Source: an uncultured Nitrospira sp.
GTDB taxonomy: Bacteria; Nitrospirota; Nitrospiria; Nitrospirales; Nitrospiraceae
Length of the DNA: 64,000 nucleotides
Direction of reading: 5' to 3'
Assembly (NCBI GenBank): GCA_902500825.1
Contig: CABVRX010000005.1
Location: 62,001-126,000 of the forward strand
The notes beneath the pieces are model-generated. The model was not told the DNA's origin, made no database searches, and saw nothing but the letters and a program-made list of their open reading frames with translations. Shown here in pieces: positions 17,614 to 27,137 of this stretch (position 1 is its first letter; each line of letters opens with the position of its first letter). Made by a program: the position numbers and the translations under genes.

Positions 17614-20340
17614 TCACCGTCGCCTCAGCCACTTAACCCCTTCCACGATGGCCAATGAAAGAAGCGCCATGGCCACCACCAGTTCCCAATCTTCACTCGG
17701 TAAGGGCGCGACCTTAAAGATGGCCCCCATGACCGGAATGGTAAGAATGCCGATTTGCAGGGCAAGCGAAACCACCACGGCCCAGATGAGGGCATGGTTG
17801 GTCGTCACCCCCACTTGGAACAGCGACCGACGATCACTCCGGCAATTAAAGGCATGCACCAGCTGAGCGGCGACCATCACGGTAAACGTCACCGCCTGAG
17901 CCTGATCGAGCGACTGTTGCCAAACAAACAGACTATACGAAAACGTGCTCAGGGCGATGACCGCCAACATCAGGCCTTCGCCGGCGATGGTCCAAAGCCT
18001 TCTACCGTCTAGTAAGCGTGCTTGGGTCTGTCGCGGCAGCTGCCGCATCAGATCCGGCGCTTTCGGATCGACCGCCAGTGCGAGAGCTGGTAAGCCGTCC
18101 GTCACAAGATTCATCCAGAGAATCTGAATCGGCAGGAGCGGCAGCGGCAAGCCCAGCAACGTGGCAAAGAGCATGACCAACACTTCGCTGACGTTGCACG
18201 ACAGGAGAAAATGGACCGTCTTCCTGATGTTGTCGTAGATGCCCCTGCCCTCTTCGACCGCGGCGGCGATCGAGGCGAAGTTGTCGTCCGTCACCACCAT
18301 GTCCGAAGCTTCTTTTGTCACGTCGGTGCCGGCCATCCCCATCGCCACACCGATATCCGCCGCCTTGATGGCCGGCGCATCGTTGACCCCGTCACCGGTC
18401 ATGGCGACAATGGCCCCGTTTCGCTTCCAGGCCTGGACGATACGGAGCTTGTGCTCGGCCGATACCCGGGCGTACACACTCACGCGCTCCACACATTGCG
18501 TCAATTGCTCGTCGGTCAAACGATCCAGTTCCGACCCGGACAGCGCCACCCCGTCATCGCGATACAGGTCTAATTCACGAGCAATCGCGATCGCCGTCTC
18601 CTTGTGATCACCAGTGATCATGGAGGTACGGATGCCCGCATCCCGACAGAGGCGCACCGCCTCTGTCGCTTCAGGCCTCAAGGGATCCTTCATCGCGATA
18701 AGGCCGAGAAAGATCAAATCGCGCTCCATCTCTTCGTCCGAACTCCCCGACCCGCCAAAAGGCCTATACGCGACGCCCAGTACGCGGAGGGCTTGTTGTG
18801 CCAACAAACCGTTGGCTTCGCTGATCCGCTGCCGATGCTCGTCGTCCAGTGCCTCGGTCCGGCCATTCAGCATGACCCGTGCGGCGCAACGTTTCAGCAA
18901 GACATCGGGGGCTCCTTTGCAGTAAGCCATGCGGCCTTGCTCTGTTCGGCGGACGATCGTCATCATCTTCCGCTCGGCATCGAACGGAACCTCCCTGTCC
19001 AGCGGCGCCCGACGCTCCAACTCGGCCTTCATGAGACCGGCCTTCGCCGCCGCCACGAGCAGCGCGCCTTCCGTTGGATCACCAATGATCCGCCAAGTTC
19101 CGTTCTTTTGTTGCAAGGTCGCGCCGTTGCAAAGCACGGCAGCAGTGAGCAACTGATGCAGGCCCGTTGGAAGGGGTGATTGATGAGGACTGCGGGGTAC
19201 GGGATGGACCTCCCCGGACGGCTCATATCCCTCGCCGGTCACCTCGAAGTGAGAGCCGTCCATGATCACACGCGTCACCGTCATCTCATTCTTCGTCAAG
19301 GTGCCGGTCTTGTCTGTGCAGATCACTGTGGCAGAACCCAGCGTTTCGACTGCGGGAAGTTTACGAATCAACGCATGTCGCTTGGCCATCCTGGTCACGC
19401 CCAAGGCCAGTGTAATCGTGACGACAGTGGGGAGGCCCTCGGGCACAGCCGCCACAGCGAGGCTCACCGATATGAGAAACATCTCAACCAGCGGTTCCCC
19501 TCGAAGATACCCGAGAGCGAACACCAACGTGACCACGCCGAGCGCCAGCCATAGGAGGGTATAACCGAATTGTTCTAACCGTCGTTGTAGCGGTGTTTCT
19601 GCACGCTCCGCTTCAGCTGCGTTTCGAATCATGGCGGCGATCTTGCCCAGTTCTGTGCCAAGACCTGTCGCCACTACCACCGCACGGGCCTTGCCGGAGA
19701 CGGCCACGGTGCCCATGAAGACCATGTTGCGTTGATCGGCGAGCGGTACCTCAGTGGTATCGAGCCGCTCCGTCTGTTTTTGTACGGGTATCGACTCGCC
19801 GGTGAGTGAGGCTTCCTGAGCTTGGAAATTCGTCGTGTAGAACAGTCGTGAATCCGCAGGAATACGGTCGCCCGCTTCGAGAGCGATAACGTCTCCTCTG
19901 ACCAGTTCTCGTGCCGGAATGTTCTGCAGGACGCTTCCGCGAATGACACAGGCCATCGCGACCGACATCTTGCGTAGTGCCGCCAGTGATCGCTCGGCTC
20001 GGAATTCCTGCACAAACCCCAGCACACCATTGAGAAACACGATGGCCAGAATCGCCGCCGTATCGATCCAGTCTTCCAACAAACCGGACACCACGGCCGC
20101 CCCGATCAGCACCCACACGAGAAGGCTGGAGAATTGAGAGATAAAGAGTTTCAGCAGCGAGGGAGGAGAAGCTTCAGGTAATTCGTTGGAGCCTTCTTGC
20201 GTTCGCCGGCGTGCCGCTTCATCAACATTTAAACCGGCGGTAAGGTCTGTCAGGAATTCATCAGCCAGGATTTCTGCCGGCCTGGCATACCATGCGAGTG
20301 CTCTCGTCCTCCCATTGGGTGTCAGTATTCTCTCTTGCAT
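17614..20340 (-). CDS. Cation-transporting P-type ATPase, Ca2+ type (P2)
   Basis: The start at 20340 has AGGGA eight bases upstream and gives 908 residues; an ATG at 20382 is less supported. The protein has the P2 layout: actuator motif TGES, the TM4 ion site [10 protein letters not shown], the phosphorylation motif DKTGTLT and the hinge [12 protein letters not shown]5-TM6 reads SCNVSEV... [19 protein letters not shown]. The PEGLP, N-x-x-E and N-x-x-TD residues match the Ca2+ ligands of SERCA-type pumps, so Ca2+ export is likely; Mn2+ or a related cation cannot be excluded. About ten membrane helices are seen. It is convergent with lpd and no partner gene is adjacent. Confidence 0.92.
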   Translation of the reverse strand: MQERILTPNGRTRALAWYARPAEILADEFLTDLTAGLNVDEAARRRTQEGSNELPEASPPSLLKLFISQFSSLLVWVLIGAAVVSGLLEDWIDTAAILAIVFLNGVLGFVQEFRAERSLAALRKMSVAMACVIRGSVLQNIPARELVRGDVIALEAGDRIPADSRLFYTTNFQAQEASLTGESIPVQKQTERLDTTEVPLADQRNMVFMGTVAVSGKARAVVVATGLGTELGKIAAMIRNAAEAERAETPLQRRLEQFGYTLLWLALGVVTLVFALGYLRGEPLVEMFLISVSLAVAAVPEGLPTVVTITLALGVTRMAKRHALIRKLPAVETLGSATVICTDKTGTLTKNEMTVTRVIMDGSHFEVTGEGYEPSGEVHPVPRSPHQSPLPTGLHQLLTAAVLCNGATLQQKNGTWRIIGDPTEGALLVAAAKAGLMKAELERRAPLDREVPFDAERKMMTIVRRTEQGRMAYCKGAPDVLLKRCAARVMLNGRTEALDDEHRQRISEANGLLAQQALRVLGVAYRPFGGSGSSDEEMERDLIFLGLIAMKDPLRPEATEAVRLCRDAGIRTSMITGDHKETAIAIARELDLYRDDGVALSGSELDRLTDEQLTQCVERVSVYARVSAEHKLRIVQAWKRNGAIVAMTGDGVNDAPAIKAADIGVAMGMAGTDVTKEASDMVVTDDNFASIAAAVEEGRGIYDNIRKTVHFLLSCNVSEVLVMLFATLLGLPLPLLPIQILWMNLVTDGLPALALAVDPKAPDLMRQLPRQTQARLLDGRRLWTIAGEGLMLAVIALSTFSYSLFVWQQSLDQAQAVTFTVMVAAQLVHAFNCRSDRRSLFQVGVTTNHALIWAVVVSLALQIGILTIPVMGAIFKVAPLPSEDWELVVAMALLSLAIVEGVKWLRRR

Positions 20341-20633
20341 CCCAACGTCCCTTTCGCCAGGACAATTCGCAGCAGGGTACATGCCATCTCATAGCATCGA
20401 CTATCAGACATCCTTACCCTGTTCACTGTAGCGTTATGCCACGTCGGCGAAGAGCCTTGGTGGTCAAATGCAACACAAAGAAGGAGAGTCTTAAGGGTAC
20501 TTTAAGGAGTTGGTGGTGGTTTGCTTTTTGTTAACCGTTGAAGGAGGAGCCTGGAAGTGAGCGCTTCTCAACGGAGGAGAAGTCGCCACTGGGTCGGGGA
20601 CGGTCAATCATGCGGCTGCTTGTGCAGGTCGAC

Positions 20634-20909
20634 TCACCATTGATCCCGGAAAAAAAGGAAGTATCCGACTGCGACCGCGATCGCTTGGAACAGGATCAGC
20701 CAGCGCATGAGACCCCATTGGGTCTCCGCTCGGCTCTCCTTCAGTCTCATTGTCGCTTGCAGAGAAGGTTGCGAGAGGATAAACGCAGCAACCACATCCC
20801 TCGCTTCCTCCCGGCTTATGTTTCTCTCCAGCTGAATCTGTTCGATTGCTTTGCTACGGTCGCCTTGCGACAGTGCCTCCAGGGCTTTTTGGGAAAGATC
20901 GTATTCCAC
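20634..20909 (-). CDS. Small membrane protein with L7/L12 C-terminal-like domain (copy 1)
   Basis: The GTG at 20909 has GGAGG eight bases upstream. The 91-residue product has a helical domain (1-55: KALEALSQGDRSKAIEQIQL, then ERNISREEARDVVAAFI) and one C-terminal membrane helix (WLILFQAIAVAVGYFLFF). The domain resembles the C-terminal domain of ribosomal protein L7/L12, whose hallmark is KxGLKEAKxLVE. It is clearly paralogous to the gene at 21169-21450. The domain would face the cytoplasm, with the helix in the inner membrane. Function is unknown; a protein-binding role is a guess from the fold. Confidence 0.75.
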   Translation of the reverse strand: MEYDLSQKALEALSQGDRSKAIEQIQLERNISREEARDVVAAFILSQPSLQATMRLKESRAETQWGLMRWLILFQAIAVAVGYFLFFRDQW

Positions 20910-21168
20910 TCGTGGTTCCTCCGTCGTTGTGACCGGTAGAGTCTACCAGAAAAGATTGCTGCCCGTCTTCCTGATTTCCAAGTACCCCTAGTGCAATGCA
21001 TCGATACAGCACTCTCGATTATTCCGAAGTAAAAGCGGTCGCCGTGCCGGCTGTGAAGAGCCTAGGAGCGATGGCACAAGGTTCAATAGCAAGAGCCTCG
21101 CCATCGGCTATAGGCAATCGGTCGTCACCTCTCCATTACCAGTCTTTCAATAGTTCCCTTTCTATGTT

Positions 21169-21450
21169 CTAAAACCCCCGAATCACGAAATACGCAATCC
21201 CTGCCGAAAGCACCAGAAATCCGATCAGCCAACGGATAAATCTCTGTTGCGCCGTGGTAAGGACCTGATCCAGCTTTTTCTTGAGGGCCGGCTGGGAGAC
21301 GATATAGGCCTCCACCAGATCTTTCGCCTCTTTCAGACCACTATTCCGCTCTTGACGAACAACCTTGATCGCCTCGATTACATTGCCCTGCCACAGCGCC
21401 TCAACCGCCGCTTTGGGAAGATCCGCAGCACGCCGTGGTTTGTTTGACAT
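21169..21450 (-). CDS. Small membrane protein with L7/L12 C-terminal-like domain (copy 2)
   Basis: The ATG at 21450 gives 93 residues. Residues 10-60 read AAVEALWQGNVIEAIKVVRQ then ERNSGLKEAKDLVEAYIVSQ, a close match to the L7/L12 C-terminal pattern. A membrane helix follows (IRWLIGFLVLSAGIAYFVIR). It aligns along its length with the protein at 20634-20909, including VEALxQG, AI, ERN, EAxDLV/DVV and SQPxL. I see no strong ribosome binding site for this ATG; a TTG at 21516 is an alternative and would add 22 residues. The two copies lie 260 bases apart on the same strand and probably arose by duplication. Confidence 0.72.
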   Translation of the reverse strand: MSNKPRRAADLPKAAVEALWQGNVIEAIKVVRQERNSGLKEAKDLVEAYIVSQPALKKKLDQVLTTAQQRFIRWLIGFLVLSAGIAYFVIRGF

Positions 21451-21618
21451 ATTAGCAAAATAACGAGGCCGATAGGCCCAGGTCCAGTTTATAACCGCTA
21501 CCTGAAAAGGAGGCAACTAAGGAGGGAAGAATCAAGCTGCCAGGATAGCCAGGTCCGTTCAACCAGTTGTATCTGTGCCACGGGACCAGGCATCATCCAT
21601 TCCCGTATATCAGACTCT

Positions 21619-22533
21619 ATGCCTTCTTCCCTTCAAGTCTTCATCGCAATCTTCGTCATCGGCATCTTGCTCCGATCCTTTGCCGGGTTGACGAAAACCC
21701 ACGCCGAACGATTGGCTACGTTCGTGTTCTCAGTCAGTCTACCCGCAACGATTCTGGTTTCAGTCGATCAAGTTCCCCTTACATCGACGGTCTGGAAACT
21801 CCCGCTGGCCGCGTGCCTCATCACACTCCCGATCATCGCCGGCTCGTGGCAACTGGCTCGTCTGCTGCAACTTCCACGTCAGACGCAAGGTGGGTTCGTG
21901 TTGACCACCGCTTCAATCAATTCGGTGTACTTTGCCTTTCCCGTCATCCTTGCCACATTCGGCGAAGAGGGATTGACTCAGGCGGTGCTCTTCGATCTCG
22001 GTCAAACCACATTGACCCTCACCGTTCTCTACATTCTTGCCGTCCGGCATGGCGCTCAGTCAGCCACACCTGGATCAACTGCAACCCGCTTTCTTTCCTC
22101 TCCCCCCTTATGGGCACTGGCCGGCGTTCTTGCCGTTAAACTATCAGGGCATCATCTGCCTTCCTCGTTGCTTGAGCTCCTTACGCCATTGCACTTCACT
22201 ACGACGCCACTCGCTAGTTTGGTGCTCGGCCTGTCGATCAGCTTCTCCGCAATCCGTCGGACGGTGCGATTAGCCATGCTCGGTGTGGCGGTACGGATGG
22301 GTGGCGGGCTGGTGCTCGGCGTGACGACCGCATGGCTGCTCGGATTGACGGGAATGGCACGAGCCGTCGTGATCCTCATAGCAGCAATGCCGTCGGCAGT
22401 CAGTTCCGTGATCTTCGCCGCCGAAACAGGCCTCGATGAGGAACTGGTCGCTTCTATCGTGGCCCTCTCCATCTGCCTCGCTGTTGTGATGCTTCCCTGG
22501 CTGCCTCGATTGGCTGCAATGTTGTTGGACTGA
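21619..22533 (+). CDS. AEC-family permease (auxin efflux carrier-like)
   Basis: The 304-residue protein has about ten hydrophobic segments and starts at a membrane helix (SSLQVFIAIFVIGILLRSF). The order of helices, the TTASINSVYFAFPVILATFG stretch and the C-terminal VILIAAMPSAVSSVIFAAE match the AEC family, which includes bacterial malate or malonate permeases and plant auxin carriers. The substrate is unknown. No strong ribosome binding site precedes the ATG. It is divergent from the L7/L12-like gene and stands alone. Confidence 0.82.
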   Translation: MPSSLQVFIAIFVIGILLRSFAGLTKTHAERLATFVFSVSLPATILVSVDQVPLTSTVWKLPLAACLITLPIIAGSWQLARLLQLPRQTQGGFVLTTASINSVYFAFPVILATFGEEGLTQAVLFDLGQTTLTLTVLYILAVRHGAQSATPGSTATRFLSSPPLWALAGVLAVKLSGHHLPSSLLELLTPLHFTTTPLASLVLGLSISFSAIRRTVRLAMLGVAVRMGGGLVLGVTTAWLLGLTGMARAVVILIAAMPSAVSSVIFAAETGLDEELVASIVALSICLAVVMLPWLPRLAAMLLD

Positions 22534-22831
22534 TCGCGCATCTTCAACAAGGGAAGCGCTGATACCCCGCTCTGGCCCCAGACATTTATCCTAGGGTTGT
22601 TCCTAGTGTCACGATGCGCCAGTAGACTTTATATCCTTCACTTCTTCAGTTCATTGAATACTGTGTTATCCACACTATTTGTGGACAACGGTATTGTCTA
22701 TTACTGCAAGTCATTAAGAATACGTGGATACTAGGACAGGTGAGAAAAGCTTAATAAACGCTGGTTCGCCACTTCTCTAGTGGTATTCAACTTGCTTGTG
22801 CATAGGCTTAGTAAATTAAAGAGGGTGAACC
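22534..22831. other. Intergenic region with an inverted repeat of DnaA-box-like sequence
   Basis: TTATCCACA (22666-22674) and TGTGGACAA (22680-22688) form an inverted pair with one mismatch around five bases. The first matches the DnaA-box consensus, but two boxes alone do not make an origin. The region is AT-rich and probably holds the promoter of the gene at 22832, with GAGG eight bases before its ATG. No other gene is visible. Confidence 0.4.
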
Positions 22832-23152
22832 ATGAAACAAACCACGAACCTTATCACCGTTCGGATTGAGTGGTGTCAAAGGCAGTCTGCGGAGGCTCGC
22901 ACCGAACCGGAGGTGGACCGATGGCACGCGGAAGCAGATGGGTTGCGCGATGCCCTGATGAATACCGACCACACAGACAGCTATCGACTATGCCCTCCCG
23001 AGATCCTCAGGCGATACATGCTGGGTTTCCAAGATGGGACGGCATTACTGCGAACCGCACGGACGCAGCTCATGATTCATGCCGCCACATCCGGGACTCC
23101 GCAACCGGCGTCTCGGATGGGAGGCGACGTTCTCCTGGAAGATGATCGATGA
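22832..23152 (+). CDS. Small hypothetical protein
   Basis: The 106-residue product starts behind GAGG eight bases away. I do not recognise the family. It is hydrophilic, without signal peptide or membrane helix, and looks helical (IEWCQRQSAEARTEPEVDRW). Its stop overlaps the start of the next gene by four bases (ATGA), which suggests both are translated as a pair. The coupling and ribosome binding site support a real gene. Confidence 0.65.
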   Translation: MKQTTNLITVRIEWCQRQSAEARTEPEVDRWHAEADGLRDALMNTDHTDSYRLCPPEILRRYMLGFQDGTALLRTARTQLMIHAATSGTPQPASRMGGDVLLEDDR

Positions 23153-23355
23153 ATTGCCTACGATGCAACGGCCTCACCGTCAGTGACGACAGTTTCGCGG
23201 TCCAGACCGGTTCGTCATCGGACTTTCACGGATGGCGCTGTATCAATTGTGGAATGGTCGTCGACGATGTGATCAATAAGAATCGGCAAGAGATCTCACG
23301 GCAACGAGTGTCGCCAGGCTCCGAACGCCGCCGATACGGAAGCGAAGCGGCGTGA
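23149..23355 (+). CDS. Small zinc-ribbon protein
   Basis: The 68-residue protein has CLRC at 3-6 and CINC at 31-34, a spacing typical of a zinc ribbon. The C-terminal third is basic (NRQEISRQRVSPGSERRRYG), which suits nucleic-acid binding, though that is inference. It is translationally coupled to the preceding hypothetical gene by an ATGA overlap. The function is unknown. Confidence 0.68.
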   Translation: MNCLRCNGLTVSDDSFAVQTGSSSDFHGWRCINCGMVVDDVINKNRQEISRQRVSPGSERRRYGSEAA

Positions 23356-23547
23356 CAGACATACGGCCTGCCGACAGCAGCAGTGCCGCACGCTATCCGC
23401 TTAACCCAGCCACCGATGCAGTTCGCCTTAGTAATGCGTCTCATCGTCCGCTCTCACAGAAAAACCAGCGCCCATACTTGACTTGCGAATCTCCCTTCCT
23501 TCCGCTATGACAGTCCCGAGGCCCTCCCCTAGCCCAGGATCGGTTCC

Positions 23548-24000
23548 GTGGTTCACATTCGACCAGCCATCGAGTCAGATTTTTCCGGCCTGCTCCACGT
23601 GCAGCAGGCCGCATTCGGTGAGTATGCCGCCGTTTACAAGGTCAGCGGCTGGACCACGGAAACCCTCGAGAGTCTGAAAGAGGATGCGAGGGAGAAACAT
23701 ATTTTCGTGGCGGAAGAAGAAAGCACGATCGTCGGTTCCGTGCGCTTCTGGACGGTGGCCGGCGTCTGTGTGATCCGATTGCTCTCCGTGAGTCCCACGC
23801 ATCAGGGTCAAGGAGTGGGGAAAGCCTTAATCCGTGAGATTGAACGTGCGACCACCGATGCCCATAAGTTTTATGCCTGTACCATGCTGCGCACGGCGAG
23901 AAACATTCAGTTCTTCATGAACCTCGGGTACAAGGCCGAAACGATTCTTCCTGATCATTTCGACCATCTTGACCTCATCTGCTTCGCGAAGTATCGCTGA
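23548..24000 (+). CDS. GNAT-family N-acetyltransferase
   Basis: The frame opens with GTG at 23548; AGGATC lies about ten bases upstream. The 150-residue product has the GNAT fold: strand-helix start (IRPAIESDFSGLLHVQQ) and the acetyl-CoA motif A in VIRLLSVSPTHQGQGVGKAL (Q-x-x-G-x-G). Near the C-terminus it reads FFMNLGYKAE. These enzymes acetylate an amine of a small molecule or protein. The substrate cannot be read from sequence. It stands alone. Confidence 0.85.
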   Translation: MVHIRPAIESDFSGLLHVQQAAFGEYAAVYKVSGWTTETLESLKEDAREKHIFVAEEESTIVGSVRFWTVAGVCVIRLLSVSPTHQGQGVGKALIREIERATTDAHKFYACTMLRTARNIQFFMNLGYKAETILPDHFDHLDLICFAKYR

Positions 24001-24085
24001 ATCGCCTCTCTTGAGACACCGCAAGCATTCCGTCAGCGCCAAGTCGGCGACGCCTCCGTTTTAACCACCGCCCATGGCGCGAATG

Positions 24086-25354
24086 CTAGGGCGTCTTTGC
24101 GCAACGAAATCCATACCCAAAGAGCCGGTTCGTCGGTTGCGCGTCGAATCGATGCGCGGAACGCAGGAACTCCGGAACGTACAACCACGAGCCGCCGCGT
24201 ACCACCTTACCTTCGCCTTTCGCCGGCCCGATCGGATTCTTTTTTGGGCCTTTTTTATAAAAGTCATGGTCGTACCAATCGAAGACCCATTCCCAGGCAT
24301 TGCCGGCCATATCATAGATCCCATAGGGACTCTTTCCCTCTTCGAACGATCCCACGGGGGTTAAAGCCTGGTGGTTGTCCCATTCCTTTCTCCCGTAATT
24401 GGCGTGGAGCCGAGTCGGCGCTTCATTGCCCCAGGGATAGATGCCCCCATCTGTCCCTCGGGCCGCCTTTTCCCACTCCGCTTCCGTCGGCAAGCGTTTA
24501 CCGGCCCATTTACAGTAGTTGACGGCATCCTCCCAACTTACATTGACGACCGGGCGTCTCTGGTGTTGGGGTTGATTCATCATGTTCCAGTCAGGAGGCT
24601 CCTCCATGTCCGTCACCTCAAGGTACCTGGCATACTGCCCCACCGTGACTTCAAATTTGTCCATATAGAAGGTATTCAGGTAAACGCGCCGCACCGGCTT
24701 TTCGTCATCTCCCATGATGCTCCCCATCGTAAATTCTCCAGCCGGTACCAGTACCATAGGCATATCTTGCGTCTCGATCGACGCCATACCTACGGACACT
24801 CCACCTGACGGCAGGTTAGTTGGTACAGCAACGGCTCGCTGCCGTGGAAGTTTCATCTGTAGTTGTTGATAGAGGGCCAGTTGGTCATTGTTGAGACCTA
24901 ACTCATTGGCGCTGTCCAAGGCCTCCTCCATTTGTCTCAGCTTTTCAGGAGAAACTTTCCCGCCGCTCATGAACCCCTTGGCATCGTTTAACAACCGCCA
25001 TGCCGTCACTTCCTCGAGCGACCGCCACACTGTTGCTTTGCGCAAACGTGGTTGTGTCGACCCGGTGGCCCAGGACTTGGCGTCCAGGCGCAACGCCGTC
25101 TCGTAATGTTCTTCCGCGCAAGCCCAGACCTCTATACTTCGGCAGGCTTCAGCAAGGTTCACATGCGCCTGTACATTCGACGGATCCTTCTGTATCCCGG
25201 CTTCCAGCGAGGCGCGGGCTTCGGCATACTGTTTACTCTTCAGCAGACTCTCCCCTTTAGAAAAGTCCTGCTCGCCGGCCCCGGCAGCATGAGCCATCGC
25301 GCCCAGAGCCCAAAAGAGGCACAACAAAGTCATGCTCGCCAACACGTGTCTCAT
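24086..25354 (-). CDS. Exported TPR plus SUMF1/FGE-fold protein
   Basis: The 422-residue protein has a signal peptide (VLASMTLLCLFWALGAMAHA), TPR-like helices (about 30-100) and a SUMF1-type C-terminal domain (about 200-420). The domain shows MVLVPAGEFTMGS, WEDAVNYCKWAGKRLPTEAE, DMAGNAWEWVFDWY and VVRGGSW... GFRCAKTP. True formylglycine-generating enzymes carry a catalytic Cys pair near the C-terminus; I do not see it, so a sulfatase-activating role is unlikely. Non-catalytic SUMF1 proteins often act in binding or envelope assembly. The ATG has a G-rich site upstream. The gene is convergent with the GNAT gene and divergent from the reductase at 25559. Confidence 0.85.
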   Translation of the reverse strand: MRHVLASMTLLCLFWALGAMAHAAGAGEQDFSKGESLLKSKQYAEARASLEAGIQKDPSNVQAHVNLAEACRSIEVWACAEEHYETALRLDAKSWATGSTQPRLRKATVWRSLEEVTAWRLLNDAKGFMSGGKVSPEKLRQMEEALDSANELGLNNDQLALYQQLQMKLPRQRAVAVPTNLPSGGVSVGMASIETQDMPMVLVPAGEFTMGSIMGDDEKPVRRVYLNTFYMDKFEVTVGQYARYLEVTDMEEPPDWNMMNQPQHQRRPVVNVSWEDAVNYCKWAGKRLPTEAEWEKAARGTDGGIYPWGNEAPTRLHANYGRKEWDNHQALTPVGSFEEGKSPYGIYDMAGNAWEWVFDWYDHDFYKKGPKKNPIGPAKGEGKVVRGGSWLYVPEFLRSAHRFDAQPTNRLFGYGFRCAKTP

Positions 25355-25558
25355 AGAATCCCCCTTCCCGTTCTAACTGATCGCCCTGTGGATTCGACCT
25401 CACCTGCCGGCGGTGGAATCACACCTGGACCAGCCTGGCGGGTCTATCGTCAAGCAGTTACAAGTTCGGTGCCTGATCCTTGGTGACATCGTGCACCGAG
25501 GCTTCCCAACACCATTGGTTGTAGATATGAGATACTGATTCTGAAGGAAGCGGCCCTC

Positions 25559-26503
25559 ATGGGAGTTCAAGCGCAATTTCCAGACGAACAATCGCCGGCC
25601 GGTGAGTTCATGCGCCAGCCGGACGCGTTCAGGAAATGGGTCACAGCCGACGGCAGCTCGGGCTTTCCCTCCGCGTCCGGCCGGTACCATCTCTACGTGT
25701 CATGGGCCTGTCCCTGGGCCCATCGGACGATCATCGTGCGCAAGTTGAAACAGCTTGAAAGTGTGATCGGTATGACGGTCGTGGATCCTATTCGCGACGA
25801 GCGAGGATGGGCCTTTCGTGAAGGTTCTGGAGATTCCCCCGATCTGATCAACGGCTTTCAGTTTCTTCGTGAGGCGTATAAGGCAACCGACCCAAACTAC
25901 ATCGGACGTATGACAGTCCCGGTCCTGTGGGATTGCGCGACCAAACGGATTGTCACCAACTCCGACGATGATCTGATGAGGATTTTCAATGGCGAGTTCA
26001 ATCGGTTCACCGAAAGCCCGCTCGATTTGTACCCGGATGGCCTGCGGCAAGAGATCGAGGAGATCAACTCATTCATTTACGAGAACGTGAACGACGGGGT
26101 CTATCGAGCAGGGTTCGCCACCTCTCAACAGGCGTATGAACGAGCGGCGCGGCGATTGTTTGTCGCGCTGGATCAACTCGATGCGCGCCTCGCAACCCGC
26201 CGTTATTTATTCGGACCGGAATTCGTGGAAACCGACTGGCGTCTCTTTGTCACATTGATTCGGTTCGACGCAGTCTACCACGGACATTTCAAGTGCAATG
26301 TCCGGCGAATCATTGACTATCCGAATCTCTTCGGATATCTCAGAGACCTCTACCAAACCGACGGTATCGCCGACACTGTGAATTTCGACCATATCAAGCG
26401 GCACTACTACATCACGCACGACGATATCAATCCTTCCCGAATCGTTCCGATCGGCCCAGACCAAGACTTGTCTGCACCGCATGGGCGCGTCCATTTGGCA
26501 TAG
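25559..26503 (+). CDS. Glutathionyl-hydroquinone reductase (xi-class GST)
   Basis: The 314-residue protein matches the YqjG/ECM4 family. The catalytic Cys (about residue 51) sits in YVSWACPWAHR, the family's CPWA signature. The N-terminal thioredoxin-fold half is followed by a helical domain with YLFGPEFVETDWRLFVTLIR. The enzyme reduces glutathionyl-hydroquinones using glutathione. No glutathione-synthesis gene is in the window. AGGA lies about ten bases before the ATG. The gene is monocistronic and divergent from the SUMF1-fold gene. Confidence 0.9.
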   Translation: MGVQAQFPDEQSPAGEFMRQPDAFRKWVTADGSSGFPSASGRYHLYVSWACPWAHRTIIVRKLKQLESVIGMTVVDPIRDERGWAFREGSGDSPDLINGFQFLREAYKATDPNYIGRMTVPVLWDCATKRIVTNSDDDLMRIFNGEFNRFTESPLDLYPDGLRQEIEEINSFIYENVNDGVYRAGFATSQQAYERAARRLFVALDQLDARLATRRYLFGPEFVETDWRLFVTLIRFDAVYHGHFKCNVRRIIDYPNLFGYLRDLYQTDGIADTVNFDHIKRHYYITHDDINPSRIVPIGPDQDLSAPHGRVHLA

Positions 26504-26725
26504 TTCTGGGCCGTCACGGTGACCGCGCCCATTGAGATCCTGTCCAATCAGATGGACACTCTTGAGGAAATCTTCCTCATGGTTCGATCTATTTGGTATC
26601 CCTGGTGGAGGAATATCTCGATCTTCCTGCTTTTGTGGACCGATCTTCGTCGCGCTTTTCAAGCACGAGAGTTGCTCAGAGAACTCATCAGGGTTTCCGA
26701 TCATTTAACCTGAAAGGAGCATGTT

Positions 26726-26806
26726 ATGGATATGATGTGGCTGTTTGCACTGGTCATGGGTGGACTCCTCCTGGGCGGGATAGTTGTTTACAAAAAGAGC
26801 GTCTAG
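26726..26806 (+). CDS. 26-residue single-helix membrane microprotein (copy A)
   Basis: A 27-codon frame starts at 26726 with AGGAG six bases upstream and ends in TAG. The product is almost entirely one membrane helix followed by YKKS: MDMMWLFALVMGGLLLG then GIVVYKKSV. It resembles the frame at 28327-28407, which has the same length, start and GGIxxYKKS ending. The shared features argue for real genes despite their size. The charged tail suggests the C-terminus faces the cytoplasm. Function is unknown; small helices of this kind often stabilise larger membrane complexes. A stem-loop follows at 26926. Confidence 0.65.
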   Translation: MDMMWLFALVMGGLLLGGIVVYKKSV

Positions 26807-26925
26807 CTTACGCCGAGAGATTGGTTTTCCCTTTTGCGAGGGTTGACCATGTTGCAGCGTGTGAGTCCGGCGCGCTTTTTCTCTGTGGTCGTTTCGTCTG
26901 GCCGTCCTTTCCTGACCGATTTCTT

Positions 26926-26952
26926 GCTCGCCCCTTCCTGAGGGGGGCGAGC
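26926..26952 (+). terminator. GC-rich stem-loop downstream of the microprotein
   Basis: GCTCGCCCC and GGGGCGAGC pair perfectly over nine bases around a nine-base loop. There is no T-run after it, so it may act as a weak or Rho-assisted terminator or as an mRNA 3' stabiliser. It lies 120 bases after the microprotein stop and before the mlaA gene. Confidence 0.55.
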
Positions 26953-27137
26953 AACGACTCCATCTAAAACACAGCGTAGGTTGTTCAAACCTTGTCCGCA
27001 CACCTGCCGACAAGAACAGGCGCTGCTCTTCCGAGAGAACAATCAGAAATAAATGATTGGCGGGTGACTCGACTTTTGGTACATTGCGAGGCCGTTGTCG
27101 ATGCTCATGTCGTTAATCTCAAGAGGTTATCGTAAGA

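Noticed and set aside
20538-20939. Plus-strand 133-residue frame
   Set aside because: Opposite the L7/L12-like gene, which has a stronger ribosome binding site and a paralogue.
22666-22688. Inverted DnaA-box-like pair as a replication origin
   Set aside because: Only two boxes, no dnaA/dnaN/parAB, no AT-rich unwinding block with further boxes. An operator or hairpin is more likely.
24086-25354. Formylglycine-generating enzyme activating sulfatases
   Set aside because: The catalytic Cys pair near the C-terminus is not seen and no sulfatase gene is nearby.
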